Shown here one piece after another: positions 34,073-43,223 of a stretch of 64,000 nt of DNA. How positions within the stretch are numbered: position 1 is the stretch's first letter; each line of letters begins with the position of its first letter. The position numbers and the translations under genes were made by a program. This DNA comes from Gluconacetobacter sacchari. GTDB taxonomy: Bacteria; Pseudomonadota; Alphaproteobacteria; Acetobacterales; Acetobacteraceae. Location of the stretch: positions 16,608 to 80,607 of the forward strand of contig NZ_JABEQJ010000022.1 in assembly GCF_014174255.1 (NCBI RefSeq). The letters are read 5' to 3'. Below the pieces are notes generated by a model. It searched no databases. It saw nothing but the letters and a program-made list of their open reading frames with translations, and had not been told where the DNA came from.

Positions 34073-35049
34073 GGTGCTTCACCGTGTGTGAAGCGAATGG
34101 TCGGATGCCCGCTCTCGTTTCCGATCAGCATGCCGTCATCAATCAGACGGTCGATCACGTAGGAATCGCCAACGGTGTGGTAATTCTGGGCGTCTTTATC
34201 CGCCGGGCTGACGACGACCAGGCGTGGTGCGGAATTGATGCCATCGGGCGGAAACTGGATATAGGTTCTTCCCCCATCCCGGTAAACCCGCATCGGTCTC
34301 CACGACACGGCGGGTCCGGTCACACGCAGGGTGTCGATCCTGGCCGGCTGACCGCCGGTTCGAGCGGAAAGCTCGAAAGCGGAAATATCCGGCTGACGGT
34401 TCGGATCGTCGGCGCTGTAGCTGAAGCGCACCCTCGTGTCGGCAGCCGGTGCGTCTGGATCGAGCATAATCGCGTAGCTCCGCTTCGAGGTGGTGATGTG
34501 GAGCGCTGCTTTCCGCGCCCCGGCTGTTTGCCGGATGGCGATCGCCGGGGCGGCGTGGATGCCGCGCTTTCCGGGGATCAGGTCGATCGACCAGCCTGCC
34601 GACGGATCAGCCATCAGGGGGGCGGGACCGACCGTCTCACCGGCCTGGAGCCACACAAGTGAAAGCGTGCCCGGGCGGGTTCCGATGTGTGGTGTCCCGT
34701 CGCGGTAGGCAAACCATACTGTGCCGTCGCGGCCGGTCATCCGGGAGGCCATGCGGGACGCCTCTGGCGACGGGATAAAGGGCGTGGCGGCCGTCGTCGT
34801 CTGCGAGCCCGCGATCAACGTAATCGGCTGCGTGACCTGAAGGGCGACTGAGGCGCGCGCGGGTGTGGGAAGCCGCCCGTTGAAGTCGCTGAGGAACGTC
34901 TTGATGTCGTCGAGCGCACGATGCAGATCGAACTCAGGATTGGCGACGCCGGGTGCCGTCACGGTTACAGGCGGGAGCTCGCGCCCGCCGCATCCGGCGA
35001 AAGCGGTCAGTCCAAGCAGAACGGCAAAGCGTGGGGCGGCAACACTCAT
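34069..35049 (-). CDS. VirB9/TrbG-like (CagX family) lipoprotein
   Basis: The 326-residue product has a lipobox (TAFAGC, Cys20) and a C-terminal part that reads as a VirB9/TrbG domain: VSWRPMRVYRDGGRTYIQFP, then SAPRLVVVSPADKDAQNYHT and DSYVIDRLIDDGMLIGN, matching the WRPxRVFDDGxKTYIQxP...YxVDRLFDxxxLxxG pattern. VirB9 proteins form the outer-membrane core of type IVA systems. It is the first gene after an AACTCTCACC motif and is cotranscribed with the pil genes, in addition to a TraN/DotH. How the two share the outer membrane is unclear. Confidence 0.75.
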   Translation of the reverse strand: MSVAAPRFAVLLGLTAFAGCGGRELPPVTVTAPGVANPEFDLHRALDDIKTFLSDFNGRLPTPARASVALQVTQPITLIAGSQTTTAATPFIPSPEASRMASRMTGRDGTVWFAYRDGTPHIGTRPGTLSLVWLQAGETVGPAPLMADPSAGWSIDLIPGKRGIHAAPAIAIRQTAGARKAALHITTSKRSYAIMLDPDAPAADTRVRFSYSADDPNRQPDISAFELSARTGGQPARIDTLRVTGPAVSWRPMRVYRDGGRTYIQFPPDGINSAPRLVVVSPADKDAQNYHTVGDSYVIDRLIDDGMLIGNESGHPTIRFTHGEAP

Positions 35050-35070
35050 GCACAGAGTATCGGGTCAACC

Positions 35071-35080
35071 GGTGAGAGTT
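35071..35080 (-). promoter_or_regulatory. AACTCTCACC motif
   Basis: Exact copy followed by G, 21 bases before the VirB9-like gene that heads the pil genes, in a 41-base gap after traU. Confidence 0.7.
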
Positions 35081-35090
35081 GGACGCACGC

Positions 35091-38000
35091 TCACGCATTT
35101 TCTTCGCGGATCACCGCGCCAAGCCCGACACCGTCACCGATTTCCTGGGCGATGACCTCTACTGCGGCCGCAGCCTGTTCCTCGTCGGTACCGGTCGACC
35201 GGAGTGCGAGCATCCGCGCCTCGATTGCCGGGACGGCTGTCCCTTTGGCGAACACGCGAGCGAGGCGGCGTCGAGCTTCTGACGGGCCAAGCCGGGCATA
35301 CAGGCGTGAGCGCAACGCGCGATCCTGGGGGTTCGTCGACAGGGCCCACATCTCGATCGGTCCCATCGTATTGACGAGAAGATGCTCGTACCATTTGTCG
35401 TGAACGCGCATTTTCATGATGAAAGGCGATCCGGACCCGTCTGGGGCGGGGCCGTTCAGTCCGTGGCGGATGACCGAGACGGACGCGCCGCTCAGGCCGA
35501 ATTTGGCCTGCATAGCGTTGATATTATCCTCTGTGGCGCCGCTCAGGATGTAGATGCCCGTTGCATTGTCCACGAGATACTGCCCGAAATCGCCGAACTC
35601 CTGGCTGGTGAGGGCGAGGCTCAGGCGGTAGCGGGCGGAGAAGCGCGCGATGAATTCCATCATCGCGCCCACAAAGTCGGATTGGTTTGTGAGATGGTAT
35701 TCATCGGCCTCCAGGCGCTTGTAGGTCTCGTTGAACTCCACGAAGCAGCGTCGATGGTAATCGCGTACCCGTGCCGGCATGGCATCGGCGTCGGCCGGAT
35801 CGGTAAGGTGTTTACGGGAAACCATGTGGAAGCCCAGCAGCCACATCATCTCGGTCTGGCGCTGCGCCTGTCCGGAGCCTTTGGGACAGATCCGCTCGAC
35901 ATCGACGCCGATGACACGGGCGTCGCTCAGATCGAGTGTCGTCGCCGTGCAGAGCGTGGGAAATCGGGAGCGGAAGAACGCGATGTAGCTCGCGAACACG
36001 CGGGGCAGGGATTCGCCGGTGCCTCTGGGATCGTTTTCGCCGAACGCGTCGAGGATCCGCTTGTCGCTCGCGGCCTGCAGCAGGTCGCCGAAGGTCGGCA
36101 CGGCCTGACGACTGGCAAAGCCGGCGATACGCCATTCTTCCCGGTCGCAAAGAAGATCGGTGACCTCATACCAGGTCGTATCCCGGTCGACGTCGACGCC
36201 GTATCGATCGAGTGCGTTATCGACCTCGCGCTCGACGCCCCGTCGATACCCCTTTTTGTAAGTGCCGATCCCTTCGTCGGACACCATGTCGTAGACGACA
36301 TCGATGACGGCGTTGATGAGCATGCTCATGCGCTCATAGGACTGGCCGTTCTCGTCGACGCACCAGAGATTCAGGAAGTTTTCCAGGAAGACCCGGTGCC
36401 CCTGTGTCGGCTTGCGGCAACCAGGGAGCACGTCGAAGATGTTCAGTTCGTAGCCCGGCGCAAGCTCCATTCTGCAGTAGGCCGCCAGATGTTTCTGGTG
36501 AGCCGGCAGTCCCTCCCGAACGACGTCGATCAGGCCGGCGACGGTTTCACCGAAGTCGAGTTTGCCGATCAAGGGCAGACGGTAGCCGTCGCCCGTCGAT
36601 GAGGCGGCGCTGAGAATGAGCCCGAGCAGAAGACGGTTGGACAGCACCGATTTACCGGAGCGGGACTTGGCGATGAACAGATCCAGCGTGGCCGGCCGAC
36701 CGCTTGCGCCCGGATCGACTGGGACAAGAGTGCCGTCAGGCGTCCGGAACAGCATGGATCCGGATGTCCACGGCAAACCAGGGCGTGCCCAGGGCGCCAT
36801 GGTTAATGCGTGGCTCAGCGGCACGGCGTGTGATGGGGCGGTGGAAGCGGTGTCGAGCCCGGCGACGTTGCTCAACACGCCGGCGACGGGGTCTCCGGCC
36901 ATGGGTGAGACCTTACTGGCACCCCAGGAGGATAGGCCCTGCCTGAGTTGGGAGAGACGGGTATCGAGAAGCAGCCGGTCGCCGTTTGGCGCGTAGGTCG
37001 CAAAGGTGGTGCGCACGCGCACGATTTCGTCCGTACGCGCCTTCCTCAGTGCGTCGAGGCCCGAAAACGCGTCCGCGCGCGCAAGGTTTGCGCCGAACCT
37101 TACCCATTGCACCGCGGCACTTTTCACCGCCATGAAGCTCTGATCTGTGCCTTCGATCAGCATCCCTGCGCGCCAGGGGACGTCCCGTGTGTTGAGGGCG
37201 CTGACCAGTTCCTGAAACGGGAGGGCCCTTTCGGGGGCCAGGACCAGGTCAAGGGAACGCCAGGAGCGCGTTCCCAAAGATACAGCGGAGACACCGCTCG
37301 TCGTCGCCTCCTCCATGAAAAGCTGTTCGCGCAAGGGCGGCCACAGCGCCCAGTCTACAGTCTCTGGCCGTTCGTCTGGAATGGTGACCGGAGGGTCATC
37401 CGGAGGCAGCGAAGGACGCCATCCGTCCTGGCGCGTCTCAGGATAGATGACCGTCCGGATCGCCTTGAGTGCGTCTTTCGGCCCGAGCGGCGTCGCATCC
37501 ACGTCATTGGCGTCGAAAGTCGCCAGCACCTGCTCCACGAACGCAGCGTGCAGGATCGCCAGGTCGCGACTCAGAAGGGAAGGGTTCTGTCCATCGCCGA
37601 GCGGCGGGAGGGCCTTGCGCGCCGCATCCTGCCCGGCTTTTGCCCGGGCCGTTTCATGCGAATCCAGCGCGGACGGCTTGGTCCAGACGGCGAGCCAGAC
37701 TTCCTCATGACGCAGAAAACGGGGCAGATAACGCTGCCACTCCGCAAAGATATCAGTGAAATCCAGGCCGATGCGCAGTGCAATCTTCCGTGCATCCTCG
37801 ATACAGCGTGTGATGGCGTCCGTGGTGCTTCCGGGGTCGGAAATATAGCAGAAATCGAGAGCGTGCGCTTTGGACTGGAAGGATGCGGAGAGCTGGCTTC
37901 GCAGGTCGCGTCCGGCGGCCTCGGTTTCAGCGAGATTGATCATCCGCCGGATGCCATGGACACGCACGAGTGTCATATACGAGCCATCGAACCCGACCAG

Positions 38001-38171
38001 CGCCTCACCGTCGCTGGTGGCCAGATTGCAAAAGCTGGTGATCGGCCCCTTCAATGTCAGGCTGAATCGGGACAGCGCCCGCAGGATGCCGTCGAGCGGA
38101 GAGGCCGACTTCATGAAGCGGCGGACGGTCTCCTGGGCCTGTTGGACTGAACCTTTGCCGATGCCCCTCAC
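35091..38171 (-). CDS. traU: TraU/DotO (IcmB) VirB4-like ATPase
   Basis: The 1026-residue protein starts with GTG in a GTGA overlap with traT. It has Walker A DLFIAKSRSGKSVLS (about residues 496-505), a Walker B/effector region around FVEFNETYKRLEADEYHLTN, and RLSLALTSQEFGDFGQYLVD with the sensor motif, as in DotO/IcmB and IncI TraU. It is the large cytoplasmic ATPase of the type IVB channel. Confidence 0.9.
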   Translation of the reverse strand: MRGIGKGSVQQAQETVRRFMKSASPLDGILRALSRFSLTLKGPITSFCNLATSDGEALVGFDGSYMTLVRVHGIRRMINLAETEAAGRDLRSQLSASFQSKAHALDFCYISDPGSTTDAITRCIEDARKIALRIGLDFTDIFAEWQRYLPRFLRHEEVWLAVWTKPSALDSHETARAKAGQDAARKALPPLGDGQNPSLLSRDLAILHAAFVEQVLATFDANDVDATPLGPKDALKAIRTVIYPETRQDGWRPSLPPDDPPVTIPDERPETVDWALWPPLREQLFMEEATTSGVSAVSLGTRSWRSLDLVLAPERALPFQELVSALNTRDVPWRAGMLIEGTDQSFMAVKSAAVQWVRFGANLARADAFSGLDALRKARTDEIVRVRTTFATYAPNGDRLLLDTRLSQLRQGLSSWGASKVSPMAGDPVAGVLSNVAGLDTASTAPSHAVPLSHALTMAPWARPGLPWTSGSMLFRTPDGTLVPVDPGASGRPATLDLFIAKSRSGKSVLSNRLLLGLILSAASSTGDGYRLPLIGKLDFGETVAGLIDVVREGLPAHQKHLAAYCRMELAPGYELNIFDVLPGCRKPTQGHRVFLENFLNLWCVDENGQSYERMSMLINAVIDVVYDMVSDEGIGTYKKGYRRGVEREVDNALDRYGVDVDRDTTWYEVTDLLCDREEWRIAGFASRQAVPTFGDLLQAASDKRILDAFGENDPRGTGESLPRVFASYIAFFRSRFPTLCTATTLDLSDARVIGVDVERICPKGSGQAQRQTEMMWLLGFHMVSRKHLTDPADADAMPARVRDYHRRCFVEFNETYKRLEADEYHLTNQSDFVGAMMEFIARFSARYRLSLALTSQEFGDFGQYLVDNATGIYILSGATEDNINAMQAKFGLSGASVSVIRHGLNGPAPDGSGSPFIMKMRVHDKWYEHLLVNTMGPIEMWALSTNPQDRALRSRLYARLGPSEARRRLARVFAKGTAVPAIEARMLALRSTGTDEEQAAAAVEVIAQEIGDGVGLGAVIREENA

Positions 38172-38794
38172 GCGTCGACGCTCCCGGTGGACTGACCTTC
38201 ATCGAAAAACGCGTTGCGGCCGTTCTCACGCTGCCAGACGCCGAGCGGCAGCAACCGGATTCCGCTTCCCGCGAACGCGGCCCGGGTCGCCGGATCGTCC
38301 AGAACATCGAGCAGGGCCGAAGGCGTGAGGACGCCGAGCTTTCGCGTGGCAGCATCCTTCGCTGCATGAAGGACCTCGTCCAGGTGCGCGATGCCGGCGC
38401 TGCTCTTCCCAGAGTCGACGTTCCGGTGGGCGGCCTGTAGGTGGCCACCCACCAGCCGGTTGAGCGCTCCCTGTGTGAACCACGGCAGCCAGATAAGCGC
38501 AGCTCGCTCGTCGAGCCCTGGCTTGCCGAATGAAAAGACGGACGCGCAGGTGACGCAGACCGGTTGGCGTTGGAGTATGAAGGTCCCTGGCGCCCCGCAG
38601 CACGCGCATTGCGGCGCGGCCCCCCCGGATGGCGCGGCCACCCAGGAATGCGCGTTTGCGACAGAAAGAAGCTGATCCAGGGGCAAAGTGAAGTCAGCAA
38701 CCGGGCCTGTAATGCCCGCAGTCTGCGCGGGCAGGTGGGGCGCGGAGGCGCCTCGCGGAAAGAACCTCCGCGTGAGGCGTGAGGAAAGCGACAT
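38168..38794 (-). CDS. traT: TraT/DotN (IcmJ) zinc-binding protein
   Basis: The 208-residue protein has a CxxC pair typical of IcmJ, CACCGAPGTFILQRQPVCVT (about residues 62-81), continuing into CASVF, then LIWLPWFTQGALNRLVGGHL. DotN is a zinc protein of the coupling-protein complex. It overlaps traU and lies directly upstream of it, as icmJ does with icmB. Confidence 0.82.
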   Translation of the reverse strand: MSLSSRLTRRFFPRGASAPHLPAQTAGITGPVADFTLPLDQLLSVANAHSWVAAPSGGAAPQCACCGAPGTFILQRQPVCVTCASVFSFGKPGLDERAALIWLPWFTQGALNRLVGGHLQAAHRNVDSGKSSAGIAHLDEVLHAAKDAATRKLGVLTPSALLDVLDDPATRAAFAGSGIRLLPLGVWQRENGRNAFFDEGQSTGSVDA

Positions 38795-38818
38795 GCCGTG
38801 ACGCTCCGTGCCCGGCGG

Positions 38819-39217
38819 TCAGCCTTCGAACCCCATCTGGCTGCCCGGGGTCCGGGTTTCGATGCCGTTCGGTGAGAAGGTGGAGGTGATCACGCCGGCA
38901 TGATAGGAAAACCCGAACGCCATCGCACCGGCCAGGAAACTGCCGATCACCGCGCCCCAGCCATGGCGGGGGTTATCACCCTTGAGCAGGGCGCGGACGG
39001 TGATGATTGCCCAGAACAGGGCGCATGCCGCAAAGACCAGGCAGGCCACCCCGAGCCAGTATTCGAAGCCGTTACCAACCTTGGTTGCGCCGTTGTGCGA
39101 CCAGCTTTCGAAGTCGTCCGCGTGTGCTGTGCTTGCCAGCATCATGGTCGCCACGGTGAGTGTGGCCCCGGCGACCGTCACACGATCGGCCAGCCGGGCT
39201 TTTGTCAGTATCGTCAT
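38819..39217 (-). CDS. traR: TraR/DotP (IcmD)-like small membrane protein
   Basis: From ATG 39217 the 132-residue protein has a cleavable-type N-terminus, then two membrane segments (LGVACLVFAACALFWAIITV and VIGSFLAGAMAFGFSYHAGV). Size and topology fit IcmD/DotP and IncI TraR, and gene order (traQ-traR-traT) supports it. Confidence 0.7.
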   Translation of the reverse strand: MTILTKARLADRVTVAGATLTVATMMLASTAHADDFESWSHNGATKVGNGFEYWLGVACLVFAACALFWAIITVRALLKGDNPRHGWGAVIGSFLAGAMAFGFSYHAGVITSTFSPNGIETRTPGSQMGFEG

Positions 39218-39258
39218 GATGTTGGAGTCCTTCCTGGATCGGATTTTGGGTGGATGGG

Positions 39259-39801
39259 CTATTGGAGGCGCAATCGCGTCACAGCCCACGGCGCGATCTC
39301 GTCGAAATGGATGACGGCGATCGCGCCGAGAAACATGATCAGGCAGCCGCCCAATGTCGGACCCGGCACACCTTTGATCCGGGCCTTGAGGCGCATTGCG
39401 GCAATGATGATGAACAGCATGCCGTAACCGTCGAAAAACGGCTCCATGGGGGTGAGGAACGCCCGCACGATCTCGGCAAGGCTCTTGCCCTGGAGCTCAT
39501 CGGCCGAGGGGACTTCCGCTCGCATCCGTTCCTCGCTGCCGATGTGGGCCAGCCGGCTGCTGCCGGCAGTCTGTCCGACCATATTGACGGTGGCGGCCGG
39601 AGCGAGCAGCAGAGCACCTATGGACATGACGCCGACGATCTTGCCGAGCGACACGACGGAGGTGTCGTTGCGCTGGCCTATTTCGTGCAGCATCACCAGC
39701 CCCCCGAAGATGGTCGCGCAGCCCAGGATGAGGCAGAGGGTCGGCACCCAGTAGAGGAGGCCGGCGCCGATATCCTGGAGAAAGCTGTAGAGACCGGGCA
39801 T
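39259..39801 (-). CDS. traQ: TraQ/DotE (IcmC)-like membrane protein
   Basis: The 180-residue product has four hydrophobic segments (around residues 14-36, 52-72, 120-137 and 150-168) and no soluble domain, as IcmC/DotE and IncI TraQ. It lies between traP and traR. The role within the inner-membrane complex is not known in detail. Confidence 0.7.
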   Translation of the reverse strand: MPGLYSFLQDIGAGLLYWVPTLCLILGCATIFGGLVMLHEIGQRNDTSVVSLGKIVGVMSIGALLLAPAATVNMVGQTAGSSRLAHIGSEERMRAEVPSADELQGKSLAEIVRAFLTPMEPFFDGYGMLFIIIAAMRLKARIKGVPGPTLGGCLIMFLGAIAVIHFDEIAPWAVTRLRLQ

Positions 39802-39812
39802 CGCTGCGGCGC

Positions 39813-40922
39813 CTACTTGATCAGGCCTTTGTCAGTCCGGACGATCCAGCGATCGCCCTCCTGCTCGATCGCATTGATATGGCCGTATCCGGGCACGATA
39901 TCCCTGAGAGCGAACGTCGCGTCGTTGTTTCCGACGCCGTGCAGCATGACCATGTCCGGTCCGCCGGCTACCACATGATAGCGCGGAAGTGACGGTGGAG
40001 CCTCGGCGCGTTCCGTTTTCCCGTCATCCTTCTCGCGAGGGGCCGGCACATTTACGCGCGTGGCACGCCTGCCGGAAAGCTGTTGCGTTTCCTGCGGTTT
40101 GTCGAGCCGTGCTCCGAGGTCCTGGATGCGGACGGACTGCGCGCCGATGCTCTCCCGCAGGCTCTGGATCGACCGGTCGGACGCTTCGCGTTCTGCTTTT
40201 TCGTCGTCACGCAACGCGGTGAGAAGCGCCTCCGTGCGGACCAGGCGCATGGCCAGATCGTTGAGGCGCTGTTCGAGTGCGGGGGACGGCGCTGCGGACA
40301 TCGGCGCCGACGATCCTTCGTCAACGGGCTTAGCGGTTAACTCCGCCTGTGCCGCGACCGGAGCGGGCAGTCCCGATGTCGCGGGGATAGCCGGGTCGAC
40401 CCTGTCACGGACGGCCGGACCTGCCGGAGGGGGGGCAGGAATGGCCGGAGGGGCCTGCACATTGCTGTTGTGACTCTTCTGCGAGGCAGGCGGAGCGGAA
40501 TGGCCCATCATCTCGGCGATCGATGCCTCGGCCGGGGTGCGTTGGACTGGGGCGGAGACCGGTCCTGCCGTCAGAGGCAGGGGCGCCGCGTCGTTTGCCG
40601 CGCGCTGATGCGGTTTGATCCCATAAGACCACCCCAGGTAGACTGCGCCGCAGAGAAGGCCGGCTGTCACGCTCCATGTGTAGATCCGGGCAATCTGCTC
40701 CCGGCGGGAAGGCGCGTCGGTCACGGGTTCGATGCGGGGATGCCCTTCGCTGTCGGACGATGCCGATCCGCCAGGGGGTGAAAAGCCACCTGCGACGGGC
40801 CCGTCTTCCGCCGCGCTGGCCGCCTCGCCAGCTCTTGCCACGACCAGCCTTGGGGCGGCCCGGCGTGGGACGTCGAGTGTAAAGTGCGGCTCCATGCTGC
40901 CCGACATGACCTGATACCTCAT
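39813..40922 (-). CDS. traP: TraP (DotF/IcmG-position) bitopic membrane protein
   Basis: I take ATG 40922 (369 residues); ATG 40907 is possible, and a TTG at 40988 would lie inside traO. The product has one membrane segment (WSVTAGLLCGAVYLGWSYGI, about residues 83-102), a proline/alanine-rich periplasmic linker, a coiled coil (about 200-270) and a C-terminal beta domain (YHVVAGGPDMVMLHGVGNND). An AACTCTCACC motif lies just upstream. Confidence 0.7.
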   Translation of the reverse strand: MRYQVMSGSMEPHFTLDVPRRAAPRLVVARAGEAASAAEDGPVAGGFSPPGGSASSDSEGHPRIEPVTDAPSRREQIARIYTWSVTAGLLCGAVYLGWSYGIKPHQRAANDAAPLPLTAGPVSAPVQRTPAEASIAEMMGHSAPPASQKSHNSNVQAPPAIPAPPPAGPAVRDRVDPAIPATSGLPAPVAAQAELTAKPVDEGSSAPMSAAPSPALEQRLNDLAMRLVRTEALLTALRDDEKAEREASDRSIQSLRESIGAQSVRIQDLGARLDKPQETQQLSGRRATRVNVPAPREKDDGKTERAEAPPSLPRYHVVAGGPDMVMLHGVGNNDATFALRDIVPGYGHINAIEQEGDRWIVRTDKGLIK

Positions 40923-40950
40923 CAATTCATCGCCGAGCGTCGGGCCGGAC

Positions 40951-40960
40951 GGTGAGAGTT
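40951..40960 (-). promoter_or_regulatory. AACTCTCACC motif
   Basis: Exact copy followed by G, 28 bases before traP; its first base coincides with the last base of the traO stop codon. Confidence 0.7.
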
Positions 40961-42294
40961 CAAACTTTTTCACGCACCGCCTGCACAAAAATCACGCCGA
41001 TCGTGGTCTTATGCTCGAGCCGGACAGTGGACTGTTGGGGCGTCGTCTGCTGGAGGATACGCAGCACACCCTGGGCGGCGGTGCCGCCGGCGACTGCCAG
41101 CTCCTGGGGTAGATTGAGGTGAGAAAAAGTGGTGACGCCGAGCCCGTTCGAGATTCCGGTCGTATTGCCAGTTTGCATTGCCTGGCTCAGACCCGAGGCA
41201 AATTCCATCGCAGCAGGGAGCAAAGCCCGGGTGAGGAGATGTTCCTCCACGGACGATGCGACGAATGTCTCCATTGTATCGGGTGCGACGGCCAGACCGT
41301 CCACGGCGATCTCCGGCTGTTTGCCGATGACCAGACGGCTGAACTTGACGACGAGTCGCGTGTCGCCGCTTTTCTGGAAGCTGCCGATGAGGCGGGCGCC
41401 GATGAAGGGTCCCGTCGTGACGTCTGCGAACACCTCCGTTGGGTGATCGCTGTCCGCCGTCGTGACCATATCGGCGTAGATGCCCCTGCCAGCGGGAAGC
41501 AGGAGCTTCTCCGGGGACTGGGGGGCGGCGGTGGAGGCGGAGGGCGCTGAGGCGGGCCAAGTTGCCTCGCCGCTGCTTTGGCGCGACGTTGCGCCGTCCG
41601 CGACGAGTTGCCCCGGGCGGCGGGCTGGTCGGTCCCCCGGGCTTTCCAGTTGCCCGCTTTCCACCGAGATTTTCTGATGGTCCCACGCGCCGAAAAGTCT
41701 GGCCTCCAAGGCAGGAGCGAGGGTCGAGCTCGGGGTGATCGGAGGGGCAGGTGACGCGCCCGCATTGTCAGATGGCGATCGCACATGGTCCCCGACGCCG
41801 TTCCTGCCGACGGCACCTTGTCCGTCCTGAGCGGGCGGCTTCGCAGGTGCTGGGCCACTGGTGTTGTTAAGATGCGTCGGCGCGCTGGGCTGGTTTTCCC
41901 CGGGCGGGACGATCATGTGTCCATTTTCGTCCTGCGCATCCACCTGCTCCCCCTTCCCCGGAAGGTCCCCCGAGTAGGATTTGCCCTGCTGGGCGGCGGC
42001 ACGCGATTCCTCGCGATTGGCCTGGGCGTAGTCCCGCTCGCGCTTTGTCGGCAGGTTCTTCCCACCTGCAAGGTCGCCGACGTTCGGACGCACCACTGGC
42101 GCACTGACGGGCGGTGCCGATGGCGCGGGGCGCAGCGCATACCAGCCAACGACCAGCAAGCCTGTGATCACCGACAGGGCGACCAGACTGCGGGAGTTTC
42201 TGCGGGCGAGCGACACCCATGCCGCGCGCCTGGTGGCACGCTCTTCGAGCCGATGGCCAACGAGTTCCTCACCCAGGTCCCGGGTTTCGCTCAC
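40960..42294 (-). CDS. traO: TraO/DotG (IcmE) VirB10-like core protein
   Basis: The 444-residue protein has one membrane segment near residue 40 (LVALSVITGLLVVGWYAL), a long proline/asparagine-rich linker and a C-terminal VirB10-type domain (about 245-440: GIYADMVTTADSDHPTEVFA, then GPFIGARLIGSFQKSGDTRL). DotG spans both membranes and forms the central channel. It starts with GTG in a GTGA overlap with traN. Confidence 0.88.
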   Translation of the reverse strand: MSETRDLGEELVGHRLEERATRRAAWVSLARRNSRSLVALSVITGLLVVGWYALRPAPSAPPVSAPVVRPNVGDLAGGKNLPTKRERDYAQANREESRAAAQQGKSYSGDLPGKGEQVDAQDENGHMIVPPGENQPSAPTHLNNTSGPAPAKPPAQDGQGAVGRNGVGDHVRSPSDNAGASPAPPITPSSTLAPALEARLFGAWDHQKISVESGQLESPGDRPARRPGQLVADGATSRQSSGEATWPASAPSASTAAPQSPEKLLLPAGRGIYADMVTTADSDHPTEVFADVTTGPFIGARLIGSFQKSGDTRLVVKFSRLVIGKQPEIAVDGLAVAPDTMETFVASSVEEHLLTRALLPAAMEFASGLSQAMQTGNTTGISNGLGVTTFSHLNLPQELAVAGGTAAQGVLRILQQTTPQQSTVRLEHKTTIGVIFVQAVREKV

Positions 42295-43223
42295 GGTGCG
42301 ATCTCCGCGAGCGAGACAGGAACAGGCTGACCGCCAACCCAGAGATAGATTGGTGACTTGGCCGGCATTTCATACGCGTTGACATCGAACTCCCGCGTAG
42401 AAGCCGTCGGCGCGGGACTCTGCACATCATAGCGGGACTGGAGATAGAAATGGGTGCCAAGCTTCCAGGCGCGGAGATTGTCCGGGCTGACGCCCGTGAC
42501 CGTGAGCGGCTCGGCCTCGGCAGGAGGCGTTCCGTCAAGGAACGCCTGAAGTGAGCCAAGGGACGGGCCCGGCGTTTCCGGGGGGGCTCCGGGAAGCGCC
42601 CTGGGGCCGCGCGACCGGACGGAGACCGTGAGATCGGCATCATAGCGTCCCGGTCCCGTCACCCAGAGAAACGCAACCGGCTTCGGTGCGCCCTGTAGCG
42701 TGACGTCTAAGCCGCCCTTGGGATAGGTGCTTTCCGGCTGGAGCATGAGGACGTTGGACCCTTTCTCCGGAATGCAGGAATGGGCGCCCACGACTTGCAC
42801 CCCTCGTTGCCCGCCATTCCCGTTCGGCATTTTGCCGTCGATGTCGCATTCGCCGGCCTTGTTCGAGTTCGTGTCCCACGCGATCGGCCAGGGCTGACCA
42901 GTCTGATCCAGAAACGTGATTGCCGTCGGAAAGCCCCGCGCCAACTGGATGATGTTGATCGGTGCCCCCGGTCGAAATGTCACCGTGACTGAGCGCGATA
43001 CGGGCACCCCGACCATGTGGGGGTCGTCACGGTGATCGAGTAAGGATTGTCCCTGGTCAAAGCGTTTGTATAAGCCCTGGATCTGCTCATCGGTGAGCGG
43101 CGGACCGGAATACACCGGGTCGGGTGCTGCTTGGCGTCCCTCCTCACGCTCCTGGGCCTGGGATGGCGAGCCGCAAAGCGCGGCTGCCAGGGCGAAGATG
43201 CTCGCCGCGCGGGCGTGGCGCAT
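42291..43223 (-). CDS. traN: TraN/DotH (IcmK) outer-membrane core protein
   Basis: The 310-residue protein has a signal peptide (ALAAALCGSPSQAQ) and the DotH layout: VPVSRSVTVTFRPGAPINII, FPTAITFLDQTGQPWPI, and late GTHFYLQSRYDV. DotH forms the outer-membrane ring with DotC and DotD (TraI and TraH here). Start and stop overlap the neighbouring tra genes. Confidence 0.87.
   Translation of the reverse strand: MRHARAASIFALAAALCGSPSQAQEREEGRQAAPDPVYSGPPLTDEQIQGLYKRFDQGQSLLDHRDDPHMVGVPVSRSVTVTFRPGAPINIIQLARGFPTAITFLDQTGQPWPIAWDTNSNKAGECDIDGKMPNGNGGQRGVQVVGAHSCIPEKGSNVLMLQPESTYPKGGLDVTLQGAPKPVAFLWVTGPGRYDADLTVSVRSRGPRALPGAPPETPGPSLGSLQAFLDGTPPAEAEPLTVTGVSPDNLRAWKLGTHFYLQSRYDVQSPAPTASTREFDVNAYEMPAKSPIYLWVGGQPVPVSLAEIAP

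Noticed and set aside
35382..38150. Long open frames antisense to traU on the + strand
   Set aside because: They mirror the GC-rich codon bias of traU, lack ribosome sites and have no recognisable protein features.
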